DNA from: DAIPKP01 sp964545875
Lineage (GTDB): Bacteria > Synergistota > Synergistia > Synergistales > Aminiphilaceae
Length of the DNA: 64,000 nucleotides
Direction of reading: 5' to 3'
Assembly: GCA_964545875.1 (NCBI GenBank)
Contig: CAZJHH010000001.1
Span: 1 to 64,000 of the forward strand
Shown here: piece after piece, positions 25,283 through 34,109 of the stretch
Position numbering within the stretch: the stretch's first letter is position 1
Layout of the letters: each line of letters begins with the position of its first letter
The notes under the pieces: model-generated
What the model was told of the DNA's origin: nothing
Database searches by the model: none
The model's input: the letters and a program-made list of their open reading frames with translations, nothing else
Program-made: the position numbers and the translations under genes

Positions 25283-25393
25283 AATTTGTGCACCTCCTGG
25301 TACAATCTATGTGCGGTTTTTCGAGAAAAACCGGAGCTTTTCGGAAGTTCTCTGTATTTCGGTATGAGAATACCAAAAATGACGAGTTTTTCC

Positions 25394-25407
25394 TTGATGT
25401 AGATCAA
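25394..25407. promoter_or_regulatory. Perfect FNR/Dnr-type operator between the hcp operon and its regulator
   Basis: TTGATGTAGATCAA matches the TTGAT-N4-ATCAA consensus perfectly on both arms. It lies 57 bases before the Crp/Fnr gene and 112 before the DUF2249 gene. The adjacent regulator has the E-x-x-S-R recognition residues that read TTGAT, which supports direct control. Confidence 0.75.
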
Positions 25408-25463
25408 GAGGTGTAAATCAAGAAGGGTATGGGTGGAAAATAAGGAGGGATTCCGAAAGGATC

Positions 25464-26159
25464 ATGAAGAAAGACGAAACGTTTCTGGAGGCCATTCCCG
25501 GTTTTTCCGGGCTTCCCCCGGAGGATCTCCGCAAGATCGCCGGACTGGCTCTTTCCCGAACCTTTGAAAAGGGAGAGACGATTTTCTTCGAAGGCCAGGA
25601 GGGAGAGGGATTTTACGTGGTGCAGCGGGGAAGTCTCAAGGTGTTCAAGGCTTCTCCCGAGGGGAAAGAGGTTATTCTTCATCTCTGCGGTCCCGGAGAT
25701 CACCTGGGGCATGCGGCGGTATTCGAGGGGAGCACCTTTCCCGCCTCCGCCGAAGCCCTGGAAAAGTGCCTGCTGTACTTCTTTTCCCGGGAAGCCATTC
25801 TGGGCCTTATCGCCCGGGAGCCCAACATTGCCCTGCACATGCTGGCAGTGCTCTCCTTCAAGCTCCGGGAGCTTACCCTGCAGGTTGAAAACCTGGCTCT
25901 CAAGGAGGTGCCGGGGCGGCTCGCCTCGTACCTGCTTCATCTTCGGGAAGCGGGAAAAGAGAGAAATCGGGACGTGCTGGATCTGGAAATTTCCCGAACC
26001 GAGCTTGCCCGAGTTCTGGGAACCACGCCGGAAACTCTCTCCCGCATTCTGGGAGAGATGACCGCCCGGAAAATCCTGGAAATTTCCCGGCGGCATCTGG
26101 TTATTCGGGATCTCCCCGCCCTGGAGTACCTGGCGGAGCAGGGGAAGTACGAAAAATAA
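25464..26159 (+). CDS. Crp/Fnr-family regulator without an iron-sulfur motif (HcpR/Dnr-like)
   Basis: 231 residues; ATG 25464 with AAAGGA upstream. Residues 20-120 form the cyclic-nucleotide-like barrel (FEKGETIFFEGQEGEGFYVV, GPGDHLGHAAVF), followed by the long dimer helix and a helix-turn-helix (ISRTELARVLGTTPETLSRI). The recognition helix has Glu190, Ser193 and Arg194, the E-x-x-S-R set of FNR-like proteins. The N-terminal Cys cluster of FNR is absent, so it probably senses NO or another signal, perhaps by heme as in Dnr/HcpR proteins (inference). It is divergent from hcp, with a perfect TTGAT-N4-ATCAA box between. Confidence 0.88.
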   Translation: MKKDETFLEAIPGFSGLPPEDLRKIAGLALSRTFEKGETIFFEGQEGEGFYVVQRGSLKVFKASPEGKEVILHLCGPGDHLGHAAVFEGSTFPASAEALEKCLLYFFSREAILGLIAREPNIALHMLAVLSFKLRELTLQVENLALKEVPGRLASYLLHLREAGKERNRDVLDLEISRTELARVLGTTPETLSRILGEMTARKILEISRRHLVIRDLPALEYLAEQGKYEK

Positions 26160-26231
26160 AAAAGTGGTGCCGGAGAAAAAAAGATCTCCCGCGACGAGTT
26201 GGCCCCTTTCGGAGGAAGGCGTTTCGAGGAG

Positions 26232-26372
26232 CTACTCCGGAATGGCGCCTATCTCCTCCAGTACGGGCTTGAGATATCGTATGCTCCGGGGTTTCCTCCC
26301 CAGAATGCCCGGGTCGATAAAAAAGAGCTGCAAGGGCTCGCTCAGGGTTACTCCCAGGCGAGTTCCTTCTTC
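26232..26372 (-). pseudogene. Out-of-frame 3' continuation of the small exported-protein gene
   Basis: Just past the stop of the 26371-26700 gene, another minus-strand frame encodes about 46 residues with coding-like third positions (IEEGTRLGVTLSEPLQLFFI, DPGILGRKPRSIRYLKPVL) up to TAG at 26232-26234. It has no start or ribosome site. The simplest reading is one gene split by a single frameshift near 26372. A sequencing error would look the same. Confidence 0.45.
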
Positions 26373-26700
26373 AATAATCCACCACTTCGAAGGCCACCAG
26401 ATACTGGGTGGTTCGGAAAAGTCCCTCCCATTTGGCGAAAACCAGCAGATTTTCGGAACTTCTCTCGGGAAGATGTACGAAATCCCGGGAGATCATGGAG
26501 GTATGTACCCGGGGGAGCACCACCTCCCGGGAATGAGGAATATCCATGGAAACCTCCAGCTCCGCAAAAGCGTGATCGTAGAGCAGCTTTCCCGCGGGCA
26601 TGGCGAGCTGTGTCAGGGGGTCCGCTCCCCGGGCGGCTTGGGAGCCCCCCAGGAGAAAAATCCCCAGGAAGAGCAGGGTACAGAAAGTGCGTCTTTGCAT
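26371..26700 (-). CDS. Small exported protein, possibly frameshifted at its 3' end
   Basis: 109 residues with a signal peptide (RRTFCTLLFLGIFLLGGSQA, cleavage near ARGA). The mature part is short and mostly sheet (LLYDHAFAELEVSMDI, REVVLPRVHTSMISRDFVHL). I do not recognise a family. The stop TGA comes right after FEVVDY, but a coding-like stretch continues in a different frame to 26232, so the intact protein may have been about 155 residues. It faces the Crp/Fnr gene tail to tail; no terminator is seen between them. Function unknown. Confidence 0.55.
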   Translation of the reverse strand: MQRRTFCTLLFLGIFLLGGSQAARGADPLTQLAMPAGKLLYDHAFAELEVSMDIPHSREVVLPRVHTSMISRDFVHLPERSSENLLVFAKWEGLFRTTQYLVAFEVVDY

Positions 26701-26839
26701 GATGAAGATTCTCCCTTGAACGGCATTGTGGATGTCTAGCCGTGGAATCGGATTGTAACCGAAAGGCCGGAAAAAGCAAAAGCCTCTTTTTCCGGATGCT
26801 TCGGGAGAAAATTTTCTGCCCCGGAGTGCCGGGAATACC

Positions 26840-26886
26840 CCATATTACCCAGGCCGCTCCGGAGTGGAGCGGCCTGGGTAATATGG
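26840..26886. repeat. Perfect 21-bp inverted repeat (47-bp palindrome) upstream of sbcD
   Basis: Arms CCATATTACCCAGGCCGCTC+C and G+GAGCGGCCTGGGTAATATGG pair perfectly around GGAGT. There is no T run on either side, so it is not an ordinary terminator. It lies in the divergent gap between the small exported-protein gene and sbcD. Confidence 0.85.
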
Positions 26887-27029
26887 TACTCTTGCTCCAG
26901 AGTTGGGCGGAGGCATTGCCTTTTCTCGTCATAAAATCAGCATTGGTCAGCTTCTTTGAACACAAAAATTCCATGGATTTTTACTCTATCCGCTCCCTTT
27001 TTTTGCGGAGAGGGGCACAAGGAGGGCTT

Positions 27030-28268
27030 ATGAAACTTATCCATACCTCGGATTGGCACCTTGGCCGGGGGCTTTACGAGAAGAAGCGCTACGAGGAGCA
27101 CGAGAAGTTCCTCGACTGGCTGGCCTCCAGGATTGCAGAAACTGCCCCGGAACTTCTGATTATCGCGGGGGATGTCTTCGATACGGGCACTCCCAGCAAC
27201 CGGGCCCGGGAGCTCTACTACCGTTTTCTCTGCCGGATGGCCTCCTCCCCCTGCCGTCATGTGGTGGTGGTGGGGGGCAATCACGATTCTCCCTCCTTTC
27301 TGAACGCTCCCCGGGAGCTTCTTCGGGTGCTGAACGTGCACGTGGTGGGATCTCTTCCGGATTTCCCCGAGGAGGAGGTGCTCGTTCTGCGGAATGCGTC
27401 GGGGGAGCCCGAGGCGCTCTGCTGTGCGGTTCCCTATATTAGGGATCGGGATGTGCGCCTCGCCGAGGAGGGGGAGGATTTCGCCGCCCGGGAGGAAAAG
27501 CTGCTTGGGGGCATTCGGGAGCACTACGCCAGAATTTGCGAGGAGGCCCGAAGAGTGCGCAAGAATCTGGAGGCAGAGCTGGGGAGAAAGATCCCTCTCG
27601 TGGTGACGGGGCACCTTTTCGCCGCCGGAGGTATGGTGCACGAGGGAGACGGGGTGCGGGAGCTCTACGTGGGTTCCCTTCCCCGCGTAGGAGGAGAGTG
27701 CTTCCCCGAAGACGTGGATTACGTGGCCCTGGGGCATCTGCACGCTCCCCAGGTTGTGGGGGGAAATCTCCTGCGGCGCTATTCCGGGGCGCCTCTTCCC
27801 ATGAGTTTCGGAGAGCCTTCCGGGAAATGCGTGGTGGAGGTGGATTTTTCCGGGGAGATTCCCCGGGTGACGGAGGTTCCGGTGCCCTCCTTTCAGAAAC
27901 TCGCCCGGATTTCCGGAACCCTGGAGGAGATCGAGGAAAAGTTGGATAGCCTCGCCGGAGAGGGAGAATCCTGCTGGATCGAGGTGGAGTGCCGGGATGT
28001 CGCCGGCGGAAGCGTCCTCCGGGAGCGTCTGGAGGAGCGCATTGCGGGAAGGCCCCTGGAGATTCTGCGCATCCGGACTCCCCTGGACCTTTCCCGAAGC
28101 CTCGGAGTTCTTTCCGAGGAGGAGTGTCTTGCGGAGCTGGATCCCGAGGAGGTCTTCGGGCGCTGTCTCGAAGCCCATCATATTCCGGAAGAGGAACGCC
28201 CCCGGAAGATGAATCTTTTCCGGGGGGCTTTGCGGGATATGCGGGAAGAGGATTTGCGGGCAGAGTAG
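27030..28268 (+). CDS. sbcD: SbcD, nuclease subunit of SbcCD (Mre11 family)
   Basis: The frame is open from 26742, but ATG 27030 has GGAGGG upstream and starts the family sequence MKLIHTSDWHLGRGLYEKKR. Phosphoesterase motifs with the manganese ligands are complete: DWHLG, GDVFDTG, GGNHDS, VTGHLF and ALGHLHAPQ. 412 residues, typical length. With SbcC it forms the ATP-dependent nuclease that opens hairpins and palindromes and processes DNA ends. The sbcC gene follows 16 bases later, so the pair is an operon. Confidence 0.95.
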   Translation: MKLIHTSDWHLGRGLYEKKRYEEHEKFLDWLASRIAETAPELLIIAGDVFDTGTPSNRARELYYRFLCRMASSPCRHVVVVGGNHDSPSFLNAPRELLRVLNVHVVGSLPDFPEEEVLVLRNASGEPEALCCAVPYIRDRDVRLAEEGEDFAAREEKLLGGIREHYARICEEARRVRKNLEAELGRKIPLVVTGHLFAAGGMVHEGDGVRELYVGSLPRVGGECFPEDVDYVALGHLHAPQVVGGNLLRRYSGAPLPMSFGEPSGKCVVEVDFSGEIPRVTEVPVPSFQKLARISGTLEEIEEKLDSLAGEGESCWIEVECRDVAGGSVLRERLEERIAGRPLEILRIRTPLDLSRSLGVLSEEECLAELDPEEVFGRCLEAHHIPEEERPRKMNLFRGALRDMREEDLRAE

Positions 28269-28284
28269 GAGAGGGGGAAGGATT

Positions 28285-31200
28285 ATGCGCATCTGCAGCG
28301 TTCTATTGGAAAATCTCAACTCCCTGGTGGGAACCTGGAGCGTGGACTTTCGTTCCTCCGCCTACGAGGAGAGCGGACTTTTCGCCATCACCGGCCCCAC
28401 GGGAGCCGGAAAGAGCACCCTTCTGGATGCCCTCTGCCTGGGGCTTTACGGAAGAACCCCCCGTCTGGAGAACATCAGCAAGAGCACCAACGAGGTCATG
28501 TCCCGTCAGAAGGGAGTTTGTCGGGCCGAGGTGGTCTTCGAGGTTTCCCGGGGAACCTTTCGGGCCTCCTGGGGGCAGCATCGGGCCAATAAGAAATGGA
28601 AAGGGGCTCTGCAGCAGCCTTGGCGGGAGCTCGCGGACGCAATCTCCGGGGAGATCCTGGAGAGCTCCGTGGGAGGAGTGAACTTCCTGGTGGAGGAGCT
28701 TACGGGAATGGATTTTCACCGGTTTACCCGGTCGGTGCTCCTCGCTCAGGGAGGCTTTGCCTCTTTCCTCCGGGCCTCTCCCAACGAAAAGGCCCCTCTG
28801 CTGGAGCAGATTACCGGTACGGATCTCTATTCCCGCTTTTCCGTCTACGTGCACGAGCGGCGTCGGCGGGAGCAGGAAGCCCTGCGGGATATCGAGAGCA
28901 GGAGCGAAGGGGTGGAACTGCTCTCTTCCGAGGAGCTTCGATCTTTGAAGGAGGAGCATCGCCAAGCCCTGAAGGCGGAGGGAGAGCTAGAGCTCCGGGA
29001 TAAGGAGCTTTTCCGGGGAAAGGAGTGGCGACTAGCCTTGGAGCGGTTGGAGCGGGAGCTTCGGGAGGCTGAGAGGGAGCGGATCCTTCTGGAGGAGCGC
29101 CGAAAGGATGCCGAAGAGGATCTCCGAAAGCTCCGGCGGGGACAAATGGCCCTGACCCTGGAGGCGAAATATGAATTCCTGGAGAGCACCCGAAGGAACC
29201 GGAACGAACTGGCCCAGAGAGGGGGATTCCTCGAAAAGGAGATAGAGGCTCTGGAAGAGCTTGCGGAGCGGCTTCGCCGGGAAGAGAGGGAGGCGGAAGC
29301 CCGGGCTGACAAAGCCCGAAAGGATCGAGAGGAGAAACGTCCGATCCTGGAAGAGTGTCTTCGCCGGGAGGAGGAGCTTCGGGTTCTGGAAGAGGGACGG
29401 GGCGAGGCCTCGGAGCTTCTGAAAAAGAAGAACCTTCTTCGGGAAAAGCAAGGAGAGGAGCTCCGAATTCTGGAGGAGGAGCATGAAAAGACCCGGGAAA
29501 GACTGGAGGAGTATGTCCTGTTCTTCGAGGAGCATGGAGAGGACGCTTCCCTGGGGGAGACCTGCGGGCTTCTTCGGGAGAAATGGGAGCAGTTTCGGGA
29601 GAAAGAGAGCCGGGAACGGATTCTGGGGAAAGAAAAAATCCTGGAGGAGGAGAAGCTCGAGGCCAAGCGGAAGGAAGAGGAAAATCTTGCCTCGGTAGTG
29701 GAAGAGCTACGTCGAAGAGGGCAGAATCGGGAAGACCTCCGAAAGGAAGAGCGGAAGAAACTGGAGGGCCTTCTCGAGGGGGAGGAGGTTTCCGCCTGGC
29801 GTTCCCGGGAGGAGCGGTGCCGGATAAACCTCCGCTGGACCGTAGAGACGGCGGAGGTTCTCGAAAAGCTGGGGGCCCTGGAAAAGGAACAAGCCCGGCT
29901 TCGAAAGGAGGAGGAGCTTCAGGAGCGGCGAAAAGGAGAGATTCTGGGGGAGCTGGAGCATGCGGAGAAGCTTCTGGTCCAGATTGCGGAACGCTGTGCC
30001 GGTCAGGAGAAGCTGTTGCATCTCTCCCTGCGGGTGGCGAGCCTGGAGGAGGAGCGCTCCCGCCTTCGAAGTGGAGTTCCCTGCCCGCTTTGCGGCTCTC
30101 CGGAACACCCCTATGAGAAAAAGGAGAAGCTACCGGTTCGAGAGAGGGAACAGGAGGAACTGGAGCGGATTCGGGAGGAGCAGCATCGGCATGAAAAGGC
30201 CCGAGGAGTCCTCGAAAGGGAACTGGCCTCCCTGGAAAGTCGGTTGGAGGATCGAAAAAGAGAACGCCAGGGCATCGAAGAGTCTCTGAAATCGGCGAAG
30301 GGCCGTATGGAAAACCTTCGACGGGAGGTGCCTTCTTCGGAGGAAGGGAAAGACCTTTCCAGCCCGGAGGATTTCGAGAAAAGCCTCAAGGAGCTTGAAA
30401 GAGAGGAGAGCTCTCTCAAGGAACGTCTGAAGAGGATCGAGGATCTCCGAAAAGCTCTTGAAGACCTGGAAAAGCGGGAACGAGTCGAAAATCGGGAGCT
30501 TCAGGAGAGAGAAAAGAGTATGAGCTCTTTGACCTTTGCTGTCGAGGAGTCGGAACGGGAGATTGCGAGACGGAAGAGGGAGTTGGAGGAGCTGAAGGAG
30601 GAGCTACGCCTTCTGGAGGAAAATCTGCGTTCTCTTCTGGCTCCCTATGAAAAAATTTCTCGGGAGGAGCCTCTGGAAGAGAGGTATTTCGAGGATCTTC
30701 AGATCCGTTGGAATGCCTGGAAGAAAAGGAGCGCCGAGGCGGAGGAGGAAAAGCTCCGTTTCAGGGGGCTCCAGGAGCGCCGGGAAGGTTTGAAAGCTCA
30801 GGAATTTCGCATGGAGGAAGAGCTAAAAGGGCTTTGGCAAGATCTACAAAGGAAGGAAAATTTTCTGGAGGAAAAGAGGGGGGAGCGGCGTTCCCTTTAT
30901 GAAGGGGATCCCCGGAAGGGGCTGGAGGATCTGGAAGAGAATCTCGAGAGAACCCGAAAGGAGCATCAGAACCTGGTTTCCGAAAGAAAGGAACTTTCGG
31001 GGAAACGGGAGGTTCTCGAAGCCTCCCGGAAGGAAGGGGAAAAGGCTCTCGAAGAGATGGTACGTCTGGAGGCTCTCCGAGGGGAGGAATTTTCGAAGGC
31101 CCTGGAAAAAAATTCCTTTGCGAATGAGGGGGATTTTCTCAAGGCCCGTATTTCCGAGGAGCTTCGGGAAAAACTCACCCTCCTTCAGGAGGAGCTGGAA

Positions 31201-31971
31201 CGGAAAGAGGCGGAATTGAAGGGACGGCTTGCCCGGGGGATCGAAGCTCTCAAGGCAGAAGAGGAAAAAAAGGTTACTTCCCTTTCGGCGGAAGAACTCG
31301 AGGTGGAACAGCGGAACTGCGGCGATGCCCTTCGGGAGTTGCGCCGGAAGATCGGAATCCTGAAGGCGAAGGAGGAGGAACAGGAGACTCTCTCGAAAAA
31401 AGCGGAGGAGTTGCGCCGGGAGGCGGAGGCCCGGAAGAAGATCCTTTGGGAGTGGGAGGAACTTCATTCCCTGGTGGGGTCCGCGGACGGCAAGAAGTTC
31501 CGGAACTTCGTTCAGGGGCTCACCTTCGAAATGCTGGTACGTCAGGCGAACCGGCAGCTCGAGAGAATGACGGATCGCTATCTACTCATCCAGAACCCCG
31601 AAGAGCCTTTGGAGTTTTGCGTTTGCGACAGCTATCAGGGGGGGGAGATCCGATCCTCCAAAAATCTCTCCGGAGGAGAGAGCTTTCTCGTGAGCCTCGC
31701 CCTTGCCTTGGGACTCTCCCGGATGATCGGAGGAAAGAATCGGGTGGAATCCCTCTTTCTGGACGAGGGTTTCGGCTCCCTGGACGAGGATACTCTGGAA
31801 GTGGCCCTTCAGGCTTTGGGGGAGCTTCAGGGAACCTGTCGCCTGGTGGGGGTGATCTCTCACGTCCCCGCCCTCTCCGAGCGGATGGCGAACCAGATTC
31901 GGGTTATTCCGGTAACCGGCGGACGAAGCCGCCTGGAAGGCCCGGGAGTTTCCGGCGGCATGAATGCGTAG
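28285..31971 (+). CDS. sbcC: SbcC, SMC-like ATPase subunit of SbcCD (Rad50 family)
   Basis: 1228 residues; ATG 28285 after GGAGAGGGGGAAGG. Walker A GPTGAGKST at 37-45, a long Glu/Arg-rich coiled coil interrupted by the zinc hook CPLC (Cys600 and Cys603), a second coil, then the ABC signature LSGGES near 1128 and Walker B SLFLDEGFGSLDEDTL near 1157-1172. This is the full Rad50/SbcC architecture. It pairs with SbcD just upstream. The large size comes from the coils; nothing looks truncated. Confidence 0.96.
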   Translation: MRICSVLLENLNSLVGTWSVDFRSSAYEESGLFAITGPTGAGKSTLLDALCLGLYGRTPRLENISKSTNEVMSRQKGVCRAEVVFEVSRGTFRASWGQHRANKKWKGALQQPWRELADAISGEILESSVGGVNFLVEELTGMDFHRFTRSVLLAQGGFASFLRASPNEKAPLLEQITGTDLYSRFSVYVHERRRREQEALRDIESRSEGVELLSSEELRSLKEEHRQALKAEGELELRDKELFRGKEWRLALERLERELREAERERILLEERRKDAEEDLRKLRRGQMALTLEAKYEFLESTRRNRNELAQRGGFLEKEIEALEELAERLRREEREAEARADKARKDREEKRPILEECLRREEELRVLEEGRGEASELLKKKNLLREKQGEELRILEEEHEKTRERLEEYVLFFEEHGEDASLGETCGLLREKWEQFREKESRERILGKEKILEEEKLEAKRKEEENLASVVEELRRRGQNREDLRKEERKKLEGLLEGEEVSAWRSREERCRINLRWTVETAEVLEKLGALEKEQARLRKEEELQERRKGEILGELEHAEKLLVQIAERCAGQEKLLHLSLRVASLEEERSRLRSGVPCPLCGSPEHPYEKKEKLPVREREQEELERIREEQHRHEKARGVLERELASLESRLEDRKRERQGIEESLKSAKGRMENLRREVPSSEEGKDLSSPEDFEKSLKELEREESSLKERLKRIEDLRKALEDLEKRERVENRELQEREKSMSSLTFAVEESEREIARRKRELEELKEELRLLEENLRSLLAPYEKISREEPLEERYFEDLQIRWNAWKKRSAEAEEEKLRFRGLQERREGLKAQEFRMEEELKGLWQDLQRKENFLEEKRGERRSLYEGDPRKGLEDLEENLERTRKEHQNLVSERKELSGKREVLEASRKEGEKALEEMVRLEALRGEEFSKALEKNSFANEGDFLKARISEELREKLTLLQEELERKEAELKGRLARGIEALKAEEEKKVTSLSAEELEVEQRNCGDALRELRRKIGILKAKEEEQETLSKKAEELRREAEARKKILWEWEELHSLVGSADGKKFRNFVQGLTFEMLVRQANRQLERMTDRYLLIQNPEEPLEFCVCDSYQGGEIRSSKNLSGGESFLVSLALALGLSRMIGGKNRVESLFLDEGFGSLDEDTLEVALQALGELQGTCRLVGVISHVPALSERMANQIRVIPVTGGRSRLEGPGVSGGMNA

Positions 31972-31974
31972 AGA

Positions 31975-32065
31975 GGCGGTACAAACGGTGTCTTTCTGAA
32001 TGTTTCATGGGAGCCTCCGTTTACGGGTTTTCTCCGCTACGCAAAATCGCAGTCGCCGACTGCCT
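31975..32065 (+). repeat. Dispersed repeat, copy C (partial)
   Basis: The stretch TGGGAGCCTCCGTTTACGGG with flanking GAGGCGGTACAAACG and TGAATGTTTC aligns with 15168-15232, and CGCAGTCGCCGACT aligns with 15365-15379. The middle of copy B is missing. The rest of the 320-base gap after sbcC (to 32291) shows no gene. Confidence 0.5.
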
Positions 32066-32291
32066 TTGGTAATCTAAAAGGGATCCACCCCGTAGCTCGG
32101 ATGCACCTCACCGTATCCGGAAGACCCCGGGGGAAAATTTTCACTGAAAAAGCGTAAAGAACGGGGTTGTGCATTGCGGACAGAATGAAATTTATGCTAT
32201 TTTCACCAAAGTTGAGGAAATTCTTTCGACCGGAGCAGCTTTGCTCGAAGCCCGTTCTTCTATATTTTGTCTTGGGAAAGGATATGATGGA

Positions 32292-33446
32292 ATGGCGGAA
32301 CCTTTGCTCTCTCAAAAAAACCGCATTGCGGGGCTGGACGCCCTTCGGGGGTTCCTGATGGTGTTCATGGCCCTGGATCATTCCCTGGCCCTTATCTCCG
32401 GGGTTCATTTCGGGGAATTATGGATTCGCCCCGCCTGTGACTACGGAGGCTCTCTGCTGGCCTTCTTCACCCGATACGTTTCGCACTTCTGTGCCCCGGG
32501 GTTTGCCTTTCTCATGGGAGCGGGGATGGTGCTCTTTGCGACATCCCGGGCCCGGAAAGACTGGACGTTTTGGCGGTTTCTCCGCCATTTCTGGGTGCGG
32601 GGACTTCTGCTTGTGACGGTTTCTCTCACCCTGGAGAATTTTTTCTGGTGGTGGGGCTTTTTTTCAAGCCCTGAAAGCTCCTCCTGGATCGTCTTTTTCA
32701 GCATCCTCTCCACTCTGGGGGCCGCCATGATGCTGGGGTCTTTTTTCCTACGGCTTCCCGCCCTGGTGCTTGGGGTGCTCGGGGCCCTTTGTGTGGGAAT
32801 TACCCCCTTCATGCTGCCTCTGGGAGTATCTGTTCAAGAGGCGGCGCCCCTCCTTTCGCTTCCAAAAATTCTTCTTTTTGTGCCCTGGGAAACCTCTACT
32901 CCCCTGGGCATGGGAATTATCTTCTGGTATTCCTTGGTCCCCTGGCTGGGCATTACCTTGGGAGGGATGGTCCTGGGACGGATTCTTGCCGCCAAGGGCA
33001 AGGATGGGCTCAAGCATGTCACTCTGGCGGGGTTGCTCTTTCTGGGGGCCTTTGTGGCACTTCGTTTTGCGGGATCCCTGGGGAACATCCAACAGGGAGA
33101 AGTTAAGGGGATCATCGGTTTCCTGTACATCACCAAATATCCTCCCAGCCCGGCCTTTGTTTGTGCCACCCTGGGGTGGAACTGCCTTCTTCTCGGAGTG
33201 CTCGCGCCCCGGGCCTCCAGATGGAACCGGGACAACCTGTTTCTCCTTCTCGGGCGGGTGCCCTTTTTCTTCTACCTGCTCCACATCGCCTTTTTTGCCG
33301 CGGCGGGAAAATTCTTGGGGGGAAGAGGCCTTCTCTGGGGATATGCCTTTTGGATCCTCGCGGTGGGGCTGCTCTATTTGCCCTGCCGTTCCTTCGATCG
33401 GTTCAAAGGGAGCACCTCCCCGGATTCCCCCTGGCGGCTTCTGTAG
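32292..33446 (+). CDS. DUF1624-family membrane protein (heparan-glucosaminide acetyltransferase-like)
   Basis: The frame is open from 32169, but the ATG at 32292 with GGAAAGGA upstream puts the family start NRIAGLDALRGFLMVFMALD at residue 9. 384 residues with about ten membrane helices and the DUF1624 hallmarks GLDALRG, MALDH and a FxFLMGAGM-type helix (HFCAPGFAFLMGAGMVLF). Relatives include eukaryotic lysosomal N-acetyltransferase and bacterial proteins of unknown substrate. It may acylate a sugar or cell-surface molecule (inference). It stands alone, followed by a strong terminator. Confidence 0.8.
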   Translation: MAEPLLSQKNRIAGLDALRGFLMVFMALDHSLALISGVHFGELWIRPACDYGGSLLAFFTRYVSHFCAPGFAFLMGAGMVLFATSRARKDWTFWRFLRHFWVRGLLLVTVSLTLENFFWWWGFFSSPESSSWIVFFSILSTLGAAMMLGSFFLRLPALVLGVLGALCVGITPFMLPLGVSVQEAAPLLSLPKILLFVPWETSTPLGMGIIFWYSLVPWLGITLGGMVLGRILAAKGKDGLKHVTLAGLLFLGAFVALRFAGSLGNIQQGEVKGIIGFLYITKYPPSPAFVCATLGWNCLLLGVLAPRASRWNRDNLFLLLGRVPFFFYLLHIAFFAAAGKFLGGRGLLWGYAFWILAVGLLYLPCRSFDRFKGSTSPDSPWRLL

Positions 33447-33494
33447 GTTATAGCTCAAGGAAACAGCATAAGAATTGCTCTGAAAATAAAACTG

Positions 33495-33541
33495 TGGGGG
33501 GAGATTTCTTCGGAAAAATCGAGGAGATCTCCCCCCTTTTT
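33495..33541 (+). terminator. Terminator after the DUF1624 gene
   Basis: Arms GGGGGGAGAT and ATCTCCCCCC with a T run directly after the right arm. Confidence 0.85.
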
Positions 33542-34109
33542 GCGTTCAATTTGCCAGGGATTCGCGGATTTTGCCACGAGAATTACATGTTCTTCATGGC
33601 CTTCCGTGGGACGAAATAGTGGGAGTACATGACGCAGTTCTCCGGAAACTGATTTTATGATCAGGAAAGATCTATGTCTTCATGCTTTTTTGAAACCCTC
33701 GAACCTTCGAATTTTCTCTTCAAAATGCCGGTTTTTCGAAAAATCCGTATTTCTTGCAAAGACTTTGCAGGCCAAAATGAGATAAGGGTTCGATACATGT
33801 TTTGAAACACAGAATTTTTCCGTGACCTTGGTGGCATTTTTTGTGTATACTTGTAGAGTCTTTTATTCCACCTATTAGGGTATTCCGATGGAAAATGCGT
33901 TCCGGAATACCTGGAAGGAGAAAATTCATGTCTTTTTTCTTTCTCTCCCCTCCCCCTCCGGAAAATTTCTAGCTGACTGAAGCTTGTCGTTTCGGTGCCG
34001 CAAAGATCGGAATTTTTGCGGAGCATCGCTTCGATGGACCGGGACAGGCCTCTTCGTATTTTGCAGAGGCACTGATGGGGTGTGCAGATAAAGAAGAAAG
34101 GTGTTTTTC
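33542..34109. other. Gene-poor interval
   Basis: About 570 bases, poorer in GC than the surroundings. A 121-residue minus-strand frame at 33661-34026 is low-complexity, basic and lacks a ribosome site, so I do not call it. No repeat or RNA gene was recognised. The promoter of the MFS gene must lie in the right part. Confidence 0.4.

Noticed and set aside
33661..34026. 121-codon minus-strand frame in the gene-poor interval
   Set aside because: Basic, low-complexity translation, no ribosome site and no neighbours that support it.
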